Origin: Bacteroidales bacterium
GTDB taxonomy: Bacteria > Bacteroidota > Bacteroidia > Bacteroidales > P3
Reading direction: 5' to 3'
Assembly (NCBI GenBank): GCA_017545365.1
Contig: JAFWOP010000151.1
Span: 1 to 9,570, forward strand
DNA length: 9,570 bases
Shown: piece after piece, positions 1 to 6,222 of the stretch
Numbering within the stretch: the stretch's first letter is position 1
Layout of the letters: each line of letters starts with the position of its first letter
The notes under the pieces: model-generated
What the model was told of the DNA's origin: nothing
The model's database searches: none
What the model saw: the letters and a program-made list of their open reading frames with translations, nothing else
Position numbers and translations under genes: made by a program

Positions 1-4
1 AAGG

Positions 5-154
5 TGGTCTTGTAGTACAAGACCATATCTTTTGTAGTACAAGACCATATCTTTTGTAGTACAAGACCATATCTTTTGTAGTACAAGACCATATCTTTTG
101 TAGTACAAGACCATAGCTTTTGTTGAACAAAACCAGTGCTTTTGTTGAACAAAC
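5..154. repeat. 22-bp tandem array of dyad sites
   Basis: About seven units repeat with an exact 22-bp period; the same G recurs at 12, 34, 56, 78, 100, 122 and 144. Units 1-4 are identical, unit 5 has one change, and units 6-7 are diverged. Each unit holds an 11-bp dyad with one central base: TTGTAGTACAA in units 1-5 and TTGTTGAACAA in units 6-7. The A:T to T:A change occurred on both arms, so symmetry is kept. In unit 1 the dyad extends to 21 bp (5-25) around G15. A 22-bp spacing is close to two helical turns, so the dyads would lie on one DNA face, as in operator arrays or iterons. No replication gene is in view, so an origin is not supported. The array is clear; a protein-binding role is inference. 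Confidence 0.9.
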
Positions 155-291
155 CCGCTCACTTACTACCATTAGACTGGCTGTTTGGCTCCAAAAAGGC
201 ACCAACGGACGCCTCGAACACCCTTTTTCGGGGTATTTCCCAACCGCGAAAAACAGCAGTTTTAAGCGAAATAGGGGCAAGTAAGTGTTAA
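127..291 (+). other. Unassigned stretch, open on the plus strand, no start codon
   Basis: This stretch follows the tandem array and is distinctly less AT-rich than its surroundings. A plus-strand frame stays open from 127 to a TAA at 289-291 (54 codons) but has no ATG. Part of the opposite strand is also open, reading through the same middle section. I recognise no protein family. It may be a fragment of a dispersed intergenic element or of a decayed gene. I do not call it coding. Confidence 0.25.
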
Positions 292-315
292 GTTTATGTA
301 ATTTTAAGTCACTTT

Positions 316-342
316 CTGCACAAAAGAGGGGGATTTGTGCAG
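316..342. repeat. Perfect 9-bp inverted repeat with purine loop
   Basis: Arms CTGCACAAA (316-324) and TTTGTGCAG (334-342) are exact reverse complements around a 9-base all-purine loop rich in G. No T-tract follows on the plus strand, so this is not an ordinary terminator. It lies 50 bp upstream of the small ORF at 393 and could be an operator or a structured leader. The function is unknown. Confidence 0.7.
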
Positions 343-392
343 GACTATGAAGCGCGATTCATGCAAAAAACAGTCGTTTTGGCCAGGTTTTT

Positions 393-533
393 ATGCTAGA
401 TGATCATCTTTTAGGAGTACTTTTTTCTGCACTTTTTCTTTACATTTCAGCAATGAGTCTATATCGTCAATGGCAAGAACTCAGTGGACAGGAAGAACAA
501 ATGAACCTCGGAGAGTGTTGTGGCAGCAAGTGA
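393..533 (+). CDS. Possible small single-span membrane protein (46 aa)
   Basis: An ATG at 393 opens a 46-residue frame ending at TGA 531-533; the nearest upstream in-frame stop is at 348-350 and no earlier in-frame ATG exists. After an acidic start (MLDDH), residues 6-23 form a hydrophobic stretch (LLGVLFSALFLYISAMSL) long enough for one membrane span. A polar, Glu/Gln-rich tail with a Cys-Cys pair near the C-terminus follows. An AGG lies about six bases before the ATG. I see no TAnnTTTG promoter upstream. I do not recognise the sequence. A short hydrophobic ORF can arise by chance in T-rich DNA, so this stays tentative; a decayed gene fragment is the main alternative. Confidence 0.35.
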   Translation: MLDDHLLGVLFSALFLYISAMSLYRQWQELSGQEEQMNLGECCGSK

Positions 534-552
534 TAAGATTGTGGAAATCAGC

Positions 553-565
553 GGGGACGGTTCTC
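553..565. other. REP-like motif GGGGACGGTTCTC
   Basis: The sequence GGGGACGGTTCTC resembles a motif I recall near REP-associated (IS200/RAYT-type) transposases in Clostridia and Bacteroidales. Only the core is present here, with no transposase and no second inverted copy nearby. The assignment rests on memory of the motif and is weak. Confidence 0.25.
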
Positions 566-580
566 CTTGATAGCTTATTC

Positions 581-617
581 AAAAAATAGTGGAAGCCACA
601 AAGGCTTCCACTTTTTT
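581..617 (-). terminator. Intrinsic terminator of the GH3 gene
   Basis: A perfect 10-bp stem (588-597 with 603-612) and a 5-base loop are followed on the minus strand by one A and six T (complement of A581-586). It lies 17 bases beyond the GH3 stop codon. The plus strand also has a T6 run after the hairpin (612-617), so it could work in both directions and terminate transcripts from the left as well. Confidence 0.88.
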
Positions 618-628
618 GTTTGTTATGC

Positions 629-3004
629 TTATTGCTGGAGCAGTTTCAGCTTTGCGTTGGGCGCCAGGGCGTTGCTCACCTTCTCCGTGTACTGACCGAC
701 CTTGGCGGTGGCTGTTGCTTTGATGTCGCGGCTGGAAGAACCTATCCTGAATGTATAGTCTCCTGCCTCGGTTAGCCACTGGCTGCCCTGCTCGTCGAAT
801 GAGGCCAACATACGGACGGGAATCTCCATCGTCAGCGTCTGGCTCTCGCCGGGCTGTAGCTCGCGGGTCTTGGCAAAGGCTTTCAGCTCTTGAGCGGGTT
901 TTTGCAACTGGCCGTCAGGAGCGGTGACATAGACCTGAACCACCTCCTTGCCGCTGACATTGCCGGTGTTCTTGACGGTGATGGTAACGTCGACGTTATC
1001 GCCATTCACCTTGGCCTTCGGCTGGGAGAAATCGAAGGTGGTGTAGGAGAGACCGAAGCCGAAGGGATAGGACACCTCTTTCTGGAAGGTGTCGAAATAG
1101 CGGTAGCCCACAAAGATGTCCTCGTCGTGGTTCGTGTAGTCGTAGTTGGGCATCTCTCTGCCGCCTCCCCGCATTATCTGATAGCTGTAGAAGTCGACCA
1201 TACCGGGGAAGTTATGTGTGGAGGGATGGTCGGTGGCGGCGAGGGGCCACGTCATGGTCAGACGGCCTGAGGGGTTCACCTTGCCCGTCAGGATGTCGGC
1301 CACCGAGTTGCCACCCTCCTCGCCGGGCTGCCATGCACAGACAATGGCGTCGGGATAGCTGTTCCACGAAGCCGTCTCGATGACCGAGCCGCTGTTGATG
1401 ATGACGATGACGGGCTTGCCGGCGGCATGGAAAGCCTGGCAAACGTCGATGATGAGCTGACGCTCCTCAGGAATAATGTTGAACTCCGTCTCTAAGTCGC
1501 GGTCGATGCCCTCACCGGCTTGTCGGCCGATGGTGATGATGGCGGCATCGGCACCCCTTACCTCCTTGTTGATGGCGATGGTGTTCAGGGCAATCTCAGG
1601 ATATTTCTGCGGACCCATGGCCTCAGTCTGAAACCACTTGGCGGGATGACGCTCGACCTGGAACTTCAGACGTGCATAGTCGATATACTTACGGTAGATG
1701 TCGGTCAGGGTCTCCGACGATTTGATACCCGCGTTCTTCAGGCCCTCCACCATATCAACCACGTAAGGCGTGTGCACACAGCCAGAGCCTACGCCGCCGG
1801 AAAGGAAGTTGTAGGAGTTCTCGCCGAAGAGGGCGACGGTTGCAACATTGACCATTGACCACTGACCATTGACCATTTTCTTGGTGTTCCAGGGGAGTGT
1901 GCCGTTGTTCTTCAGCAGCACGATGCCCTCGCAGGCCGTCTGCCGGGTGATGGCAGCGTGTGCCTTCAGGTCAGGCTTGTTGGTGGCGGGATAGTTGTTG
2001 AAGCTCGGCGTCTTCACGATGTACTCCAGCATGCGGCGCACGTTGCGGTCAACATCGGCCATCGAGAGCTTGCCGCTGTTCACGCCCTCAACGATTTCTT
2101 TCACCTGCGCCGGCTGACCGGGCTCCATCAGGTCGTTGCCAGCCTGCACTTCGGTGATGGTAGGCAACCCCTTGCGTATGCCAATCCAGTCAGTCATCAC
2201 GATACCCTTGAATCCCCAGTCGTCGCGCAGGATGCTCGTCAGCAGGTCGCGGTTGCCCATGGAGAACTCTCCGTTGATTTTGTTGTACGATGCCATGATG
2301 GTCCACGGGTTGCTCTCGCGGACGGCAATCTCGAAGCCGCGAAGGTAGAGCTCGCGGAGGGCACGCTGGCTCACCCGCTCGTCAACGCTGGTGCGCTCGG
2401 TCTCCTGAGAGTTCACGGCGAAGTGCTTTGCCGACACGCCCGCCCCCTGGCTCTGCACACCATTGATGTAGGCGGCGGCAATCTTTCCTGTCAGGAACGG
2501 GTCTTCCGAGTAGTACTCAAAGTTTCGTCCGCAGAGAGGGTTACGGTGGAGGTTCATGCCCGGGCCGAGAATCACGTCGCAGCGGTACTCCTTGGTCTCG
2601 TTGCCGATGGCCTCGCCCACTTTCCCTACAAGCTCCGTGTTCCACGTCGATGCCAAGCAAGTGCCGATGGGGAATCCCGTGGCATAATAGGTCTGGGTGG
2701 TGCCCTTTCGCGTGGGGTCGATGCGCACGCCGGCGGGGCCGTCGGTCAGCACCGTTGCCGGAATGCCAAGGCGGGGGATGGCGGGCGACGTGCCGGCAGC
2801 ACCGGCCACGAGGTCGGCCTCACCGCCGACAGCGGCCTGGTCGCCGAAGAAGTTGTTTGAACCGCCGACGAGCAGCTTGGCCTTCTCTTCCAGAGTCATG
2901 GCCTTCATTACCTCGTCGATGTTGTTTGCCGAAAGTTTAGGCTGTGCATTCATTGTCACCATGCAGATTGTTGCAGCAAGGGCTGTCAGGATTAGTTTTT
3001 TCAT
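629..3004 (-). CDS. Glycoside hydrolase family 3 beta-glucosidase-like enzyme, secreted
   Basis: This 791-residue GH3 exo-glycosidase should release terminal beta-linked glucose (or a related sugar) from oligosaccharides. The start at 3004 is preferred over an ATG 13 codons upstream because it begins directly with a signal peptide (MKK, hydrophobic core, NA|Q near residue 20). There is no lipobox, so a periplasmic location is likely. The TIM barrel covers about 30-330, with substrate-binding motifs RNFEYYSEDP (160-169) and KHF (193-195) and the probable nucleophile Asp272 in MTDW. The alpha/beta sandwich spans about 355-590, with probable acid/base Glu498 in GEGIDR. A C-terminal FnIII-like domain covers about 665-765. 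Length and motifs are normal for the family. Residues 376-387 are encoded by a heptamer repeat in the linker before the sandwich. It has its own promoter (3048-3078) and terminator (581-617). Exact sugar specificity cannot be read from sequence. Confidence 0.95.
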   Translation of the reverse strand: MKKLILTALAATICMVTMNAQPKLSANNIDEVMKAMTLEEKAKLLVGGSNNFFGDQAAVGGEADLVAGAAGTSPAIPRLGIPATVLTDGPAGVRIDPTRKGTTQTYYATGFPIGTCLASTWNTELVGKVGEAIGNETKEYRCDVILGPGMNLHRNPLCGRNFEYYSEDPFLTGKIAAAYINGVQSQGAGVSAKHFAVNSQETERTSVDERVSQRALRELYLRGFEIAVRESNPWTIMASYNKINGEFSMGNRDLLTSILRDDWGFKGIVMTDWIGIRKGLPTITEVQAGNDLMEPGQPAQVKEIVEGVNSGKLSMADVDRNVRRMLEYIVKTPSFNNYPATNKPDLKAHAAITRQTACEGIVLLKNNGTLPWNTKKMVNGQWSMVNVATVALFGENSYNFLSGGVGSGCVHTPYVVDMVEGLKNAGIKSSETLTDIYRKYIDYARLKFQVERHPAKWFQTEAMGPQKYPEIALNTIAINKEVRGADAAIITIGRQAGEGIDRDLETEFNIIPEERQLIIDVCQAFHAAGKPVIVIINSGSVIETASWNSYPDAIVCAWQPGEEGGNSVADILTGKVNPSGRLTMTWPLAATDHPSTHNFPGMVDFYSYQIMRGGGREMPNYDYTNHDEDIFVGYRYFDTFQKEVSYPFGFGLSYTTFDFSQPKAKVNGDNVDVTITVKNTGNVSGKEVVQVYVTAPDGQLQKPAQELKAFAKTRELQPGESQTLTMEIPVRMLASFDEQGSQWLTEAGDYTFRIGSSSRDIKATATAKVGQYTEKVSNALAPNAKLKLLQQ
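1846..1877. repeat. Heptamer repeat inside the GH3 coding region
   Basis: Four heptamers CATTGAC (the third is CACTGAC) plus CATT run head to tail. On the coding strand they read as repeats of AATGGTC and encode residues 376-387, including MVNGQWSMVN. The site is the linker between LLKNNGTLP and VALFGEN, where GH3 proteins usually have a short loop. The same heptamer family occurs in the GH35 gene (3382-3414), which suggests lineage-specific insertion of short repeats into permissive loops. Confidence 0.9.
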
Positions 3005-3039
3005 TTGTATTGATAATGTTAACTTTGGGTAAACGCTTT

Positions 3040-3213
3040 TCAAAGTACAAAGGTAGTAACATTTTCGGAGACAACAAAATAATATATTCCTTTTTCAGAA
3101 TTATTTAAACCAGCATGCAGATAAATAGAATGAAGTGCTGGGAGTAGAGTCAAACTGTCCATTATTACGAATAGCATCGTAACCACCATCCGCATAAAAA
3201 ACGATTTCTTCAT
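3040..3213 (-). CDS. 57-aa ORF with signal-peptide-like N-terminus; possible truncated gene
   Basis: The ATG at 3213 lies only four bases after the GH35 stop codon, as in a translationally coupled operon gene. The first about 29 residues (MKKSFF, a hydrophobic run, then ALHS) look like a Sec signal peptide or membrane anchor. The remaining 28 residues match nothing I recognise, and the frame ends at TGA 3042-3040. The GH3 promoter lies inside its 3' third. The simplest reading is the surviving 5' end of a secreted or sensor protein whose body was deleted. A genuine short secreted peptide is the alternative. Confidence 0.45.
   Translation of the reverse strand: MKKSFFMRMVVTMLFVIMDSLTLLPALHSIYLHAGLNNSEKGIYYFVVSENVTTFVL
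3048..3078 (-). promoter_or_regulatory. Bacteroidetes-type promoter of the GH3 gene
   Basis: On the minus strand a -33 TTTG (3078-3075) is separated by exactly 19 bases from a -7 TACCTTTG (3055-3048), matching the TTTG-N19-TAnnTTTG consensus. Transcription would begin near 3041, giving an untranslated leader of roughly 35-40 bases. The GH3 gene can therefore be expressed separately from the GH35 gene upstream. Confidence 0.75.
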
Positions 3214-3217
3214 TTAT

Positions 3218-4807
3218 TTAATATTCATAAAGAAGGATGTGGAGCAGTTTCCACTCGCCGACGCCGATGCGGGCGTGACGGCCTTGATGGGTTTGGTCAC
3301 CATTGTGACGTCGGAGGTATTGTATGGTGCCAGTAGAGTCCATTTCGACTTCATCAACAGAAAGAAGGCCGAGACGCTTTCCATTGAACATTGACCATTG
3401 AACATTGACCATTGCTCCGCCTGCTTCGGCGAAACCGTCCTCGCCTAACTGTTTCTGCTCAGTTTGTTGCTTCTCCGTAGGGGTTTTGAAGTCGATGACC
3501 ACACCGCTACCTGCCAACAGATAATCAAACTTGCCGAGACGAATGAGCATAGCGCCACCCTCTGGCCAAGTAGAACCGTCAGTAGCACGAGGATCCCAAG
3601 GGAGTGTGAAGTAATGGCGGCAGGTCATTACCACGTCGTCATCGTTGATGATACGCTCACGGTCTTCTTGATCAAAGAGTAAACCCCATGACAATTTACG
3701 ATTTAACGATTTACAATTTACAATTTGCTTGAGCAGCCCGTAGGCTTTTGTCACGGATTCTGTTTCCTTTGGGCTGGCTTGGTCGATAGCGAAGGGCGAG
3801 AAACCCAAAGCCTGATGCTCGCCGAAGGCATAGAGAGCACGTACACCACTGTTCTCGCAGCAACGGCTCTCTGGGATAAAGAGACGGTTCTTAATTGGAC
3901 CTCCCTCCTGCGGACGCAAAGGCATCGCATACTGCGCACACCACGACTTGAAGCCAGTGTCGTAGATGTCAGGAGCAAGCAGGTCGATACTCGGTGCTCC
4001 CTCGTGCCAGAAGTCGATGAGATGCGCCAACGGCCCTGCCGAGGGATACTCGCCAGGCCGGCGCCCACGGCTGTTCATCGCGGCATTCACGTAGAGCGGC
4101 ATGTCGTGGATTTCACGGGCAGCCTTGGCCAGATGCTCCACGTAGCGGGCATAGCTCAATGCCATGAACTTCTCATCAGCATACTCATCCGTACCGTAGC
4201 GCTCTGCCCAACGTTCTTGCTTGTATGTTTTCTCCGCCAACGGCGAATGGTCGCGTGCCGACTCCAGCATACCAATCTCGTTTTCTATCTGCATCATGAT
4301 GACCACCTCACGCTGCGGGTCTTTCTCACGGATATGCCGCATGAGTGCTGAAAACGCTTTCAGGTCGGCCTGCAGCACATTGTCGCTGAAACACGAGGCA
4401 ATCTCCATCTGCTTCCCCTCGGCAGTCATTGCTCGTGGGAACCGCTTCGTGTCCTGTTTGAACCACCCTGGCGCATAGCATGACATCGAGTTCTTCCACG
4501 CGCCAAACCAAAGGAACACCACGTGCAAATACTCCTGCCGCGCCACATCGATGGTACGGTCGATGAGTGTGAAGTCGAACTTCCCCTCTACAGGCTCCAT
4601 CAATTCCCAATAGGCTGGCACAAGCACCGTGTTCAGTCCCAACGCCCGCATCCGAGGCATCACTTCGTCGATGTCCTCCACCGAAGTAGCAGCTGAGTTA
4701 CTCAACTCACCGCCAAGGATGGGACACGGCAACATCGACAACCTATCATCTGCAATGGCACTTTGCATCATGACCAGTGCAATAAGAGAAAGAATCAGTC
4801 TTTTCAT
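3218..4807 (-). CDS. GH35 family beta-galactosidase-like enzyme with DUF5597 C-terminal domain
   Basis: This 529-residue secreted glycosidase is related to GH35 exo-beta-galactosidases. Residues 1-19 form a Sec signal peptide (MKRLILSL..., cleavage near AIA|DD) without a lipobox. The TIM barrel covers about 25-345. By homology with GH35, Glu177 in QIENEIG is the acid/base and Glu313 in FIPES is the nucleophile. The DUF5597 beta-domain follows and ends with a family-typical stretch: GDQTHQGRH (503-511), then a GEWKLLHILLYEY ending. This shows the gene is full length and in the right frame despite two repeat insertions (residues 361-373 and 466-475). Transcription probably starts at the -7 box 4832-4839, giving a leader of about 20 bases. 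No terminator separates it from the downstream ORF and GH3. Beta-galactosidase is the default assignment; the DUF5597 subgroup may have other specificities. Confidence 0.92.
   Translation of the reverse strand: MKRLILSLIALVMMQSAIADDRLSMLPCPILGGELSNSAATSVEDIDEVMPRMRALGLNTVLVPAYWELMEPVEGKFDFTLIDRTIDVARQEYLHVVFLWFGAWKNSMSCYAPGWFKQDTKRFPRAMTAEGKQMEIASCFSDNVLQADLKAFSALMRHIREKDPQREVVIMMQIENEIGMLESARDHSPLAEKTYKQERWAERYGTDEYADEKFMALSYARYVEHLAKAAREIHDMPLYVNAAMNSRGRRPGEYPSAGPLAHLIDFWHEGAPSIDLLAPDIYDTGFKSWCAQYAMPLRPQEGGPIKNRLFIPESRCCENSGVRALYAFGEHQALGFSPFAIDQASPKETESVTKAYGLLKQIVNCKSLNRKLSWGLLFDQEDRERIINDDDVVMTCRHYFTLPWDPRATDGSTWPEGGAMLIRLGKFDYLLAGSGVVIDFKTPTEKQQTEQKQLGEDGFAEAGGAMVNVQWSMFNGKRLGLLSVDEVEMDSTGTIQYLRRHNGDQTHQGRHARIGVGEWKLLHILLYEY
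3382..3414. repeat. Alternating heptamer repeat inside the GH35 gene (second site)
   Basis: CATTGAA and CATTGAC alternate for four heptamers, followed by CATTG. They encode residues 466-475 (MVNVQWSMFN), nearly the same peptide as the GH3 insertion. The repeat lies in the C-terminal domain and the reading frame is kept, since the downstream DUF5597 end motif is intact. Confidence 0.9.
3691..3726. repeat. ATTTAC-type heptamer repeat inside the GH35 gene (first site)
   Basis: Five units related to ACAATTT or ACGATTT run head to tail: 7, 8, 7, 7 and 7 bases, 36 in total. The single 8-base unit makes the insertion exactly 12 codons, so the frame is preserved. It encodes about residues 361-373 (QIVNCKSLNRKLS), between AYGLLK and WGLLFDQEDRE. 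This is a different heptamer from the CATTGAC family. Confidence 0.88.
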
Positions 4808-4831
4808 ATATTATAGTTTGCAATCAGCGGA

Positions 4832-4881
4832 CAAATATACAAATAAAATCCCAAAGCTTGTTGATTTTGCCTTGGGATTTA
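4832..4881 (-). promoter_or_regulatory. Terminator-like hairpin plus promoter, copy A (before GH35)
   Basis: Read on the minus strand, a 12-bp hairpin (arms 4869-4880 and 4846-4857, 11-base loop) is followed by a T-rich run and a -7 box TATATTTG (4839-4832). The one non-Watson-Crick position is a G:U pair in minus-strand RNA but A:C on the plus strand, so the hairpin is best formed by minus-strand transcripts. No TTTG lies 19-21 bases upstream of the -7; the hairpin occupies the -33 region. The element matches copy B (8791-8840) in 47 of 50 bases, with all three differences in the loop. It probably starts GH35 transcription about 20 bases before the ATG. Whether the inverted repeat acts as terminator, operator or both is unresolved. 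Confidence 0.75.
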
Positions 4882-4897
4882 AGTTTTTTTGTTATCA

Positions 4898-4978
4898 ATG
4901 TCCGTCTGGGCCTCCTTCGCCCGCTATTTCAAGAAGCACACGGGCGTAACGCCGACGGAGTACAGGGAGGGAAAATAA
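4898..4978 (+). pseudogene. C-terminal remnant of an AraC-family regulator
   Basis: On the plus strand 26 codons read MSVWASFARYFKKHTGVTPT followed by EYREGK and a stop. This matches the last helix region of AraC/XylS DNA-binding domains (FxRYFKKHTGxTPxEYR). Everything upstream, including the first helix-turn-helix and any sensor domain, is missing; the fragment abuts promoter element copy A. It would have been convergent with the dehydrogenase gene. It could equally be the tail of a hybrid two-component regulator, since those end in the same domain. It differs in sequence from the AraC tail at 8838-8930. Confidence 0.8.
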
Positions 4979-4980
4979 TC

Positions 4981-5012
4981 AAAAGGGCTGCGCCAGCATT
5001 GTGACACAGCCC
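4981..5012 (-). terminator. Terminator of the GH27-dehydrogenase operon
   Basis: On the minus strand an 11-bp stem (5012-5002 with 4995-4985, two G:U pairs, 6-base loop) is followed by TTTT and further T-rich sequence. The G:U positions become A:C mismatches on the plus strand, so the hairpin is designed for minus-strand RNA. It lies 26 bases after the dehydrogenase stop. Confidence 0.85.
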
Positions 5013-5038
5013 AATATATGATTGGAAGAGAATGAGAA

Positions 5039-6211
5039 TTACATACTCTCCTTTAATATCTCCGTGATATCTTCCTTTGTAAGATTCAGATAGCCTGCGG
5101 GATAGACGACGGTGGTTTCGGTGATACCAGGAATCATCTCATTGGTGGCGCCAAGCTCACTGATGGTGAGGGGCAGACCAATCTCCAGCATCCAGTCCTT
5201 CAGGGCCTCCAGTCCAGCTTCGGCCAGTTCGCGTTCGCTCTTGCCCTCCGTCGGAATGTCCCAGACGTTGTGCGCAAAACGGGCAAACTTGGGCAGACCG
5301 TTTTCCATCGCCCTGCGATAGTAAGCCATCGATACCGATGCCAACGCATAGCCGTGAGGGGCGTGTGTCCAAGCGCCTACGCTGTGACCAATCATGTGTA
5401 CCATCCAGTCCTCCTTCTTGCCCAGTCCGATGAGGGTGTTCAGCGCCCAGGTGGCCGTCCACATGATGTTTGAGCGGGCTTCGTAGTCTTGTGGATTCTT
5501 CACGGCGATGCGACTGCTATGAATCACCGAGCGCATCAGCCCCTCGGCGAGGTAGTCACTGGTGTTGTCATCGAAATCAGAGAAGTACTGCTCCATGATG
5601 TGGTTCATGATGTCGTAAATACCAGCCTTCATCTGATTCTCGGGCACGGTCATCGTGAACTTCGGGTTCAGGATGGAGAACTTCGGCATCAGGCGGCTAT
5701 CAAACACGTGGCCTACCTTGAACGTATGCTCAGCATCGGTAATCACCGTACCGGCATTCATCTCCGAGCCTGTGCCTGCCATCGTCAGTACGCAGCCAAC
5801 GGGTAACAGCTTCTGGTTGGCATCGGGCTGCTCCTGCTTCAGCCAGAACTTGTCCCAGTAGTCGCCCTCGTAATAGACGGATGCTGCCACAGCCTTCGAG
5901 TAGTCACACACGCTGCCGCCACCGAGGGCCAGAATCAGGTCTACCTCGTTCTTGCGGGCTATCTTCACGCCCTCGTTCAGTTTCTCCAGCGTGGGATTGG
6001 TCATCACGCCCGGATTCTCAACTATGGTCTTGCCAGCCTCCTTTAGGATAGCCACCACCTGGTCGTAGATACCGTTGCGTTTCACACTGCCACTGCCATA
6101 GTTGAGCAGCACCACTGGGCCGTAGCCCTTCAGTTCGTCTTTGAGAAAGTTCAAAGACTCATCACCAAAATACAGTTTTGTGGGATTGTAGTAAGAAAAG
6201 TTTCCTAACAT
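5039..6211 (-). CDS. Iron-containing alcohol dehydrogenase, YqhD/BDH-like
   Basis: This 390-residue group III (metal-dependent) alcohol dehydrogenase would interconvert alcohols and aldehydes with NAD(P)H in the cytoplasm; it has no signal peptide. The N-terminal Rossmann-like domain carries GGGSVCDYSKA (97-107), the nucleotide-binding loop. By comparison with E. coli YqhD, metal ligands are Asp200, His204, His272 and His286 (in DIMNH, VHMIGH and HAPHG), all present. Length is normal for the subgroup. The start at 6211 is 11 bases after the GH27 stop, so the two genes are almost certainly co-transcribed, and the operon ends at the 4981-5012 hairpin. YqhD-like enzymes reduce a broad range of aldehydes; the substrate here is unknown. 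Pairing with an alpha-galactosidase hints at the aglycone or a sugar-derived aldehyde. Confidence 0.93.
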   Translation of the reverse strand: MLGNFSYYNPTKLYFGDESLNFLKDELKGYGPVVLLNYGSGSVKRNGIYDQVVAILKEAGKTIVENPGVMTNPTLEKLNEGVKIARKNEVDLILALGGGSVCDYSKAVAASVYYEGDYWDKFWLKQEQPDANQKLLPVGCVLTMAGTGSEMNAGTVITDAEHTFKVGHVFDSRLMPKFSILNPKFTMTVPENQMKAGIYDIMNHIMEQYFSDFDDNTSDYLAEGLMRSVIHSSRIAVKNPQDYEARSNIMWTATWALNTLIGLGKKEDWMVHMIGHSVGAWTHAPHGYALASVSMAYYRRAMENGLPKFARFAHNVWDIPTEGKSERELAEAGLEALKDWMLEIGLPLTISELGATNEMIPGITETTVVYPAGYLNLTKEDITEILKESM

Positions 6212-6222
6212 ATCTTAGACTT

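Noticed and set aside
5..154. CRISPR array
   Set aside because: The period is 22 bp with no distinct spacers; the units are contiguous repeats.
5..154. Plasmid iteron origin
   Set aside because: The spacing fits iterons, but no Rep gene or other replication feature is in the window.
160..287. 8-bp inverted repeat CACTTACT / AGTAAGTG at 160-167 and 280-287 as possible element ends
   Set aside because: The match is short and isolated, with no target duplication or transposase; chance is adequate.
1958..2860. Long 300-codon plus-strand open frame opposite the GH3 gene
   Set aside because: It lies wholly antisense to a GH3 gene with intact catalytic motifs; its sequence shows no domain and follows from codon bias of the real gene.
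3214..3405. 63-codon minus-strand frame overlapping the GH35 3' end
   Set aside because: The competing frame encodes the DUF5597 end motif GDQTHQGRH and a family-typical C-terminus, so this frame is a shadow that happens to start in the heptamer repeat.
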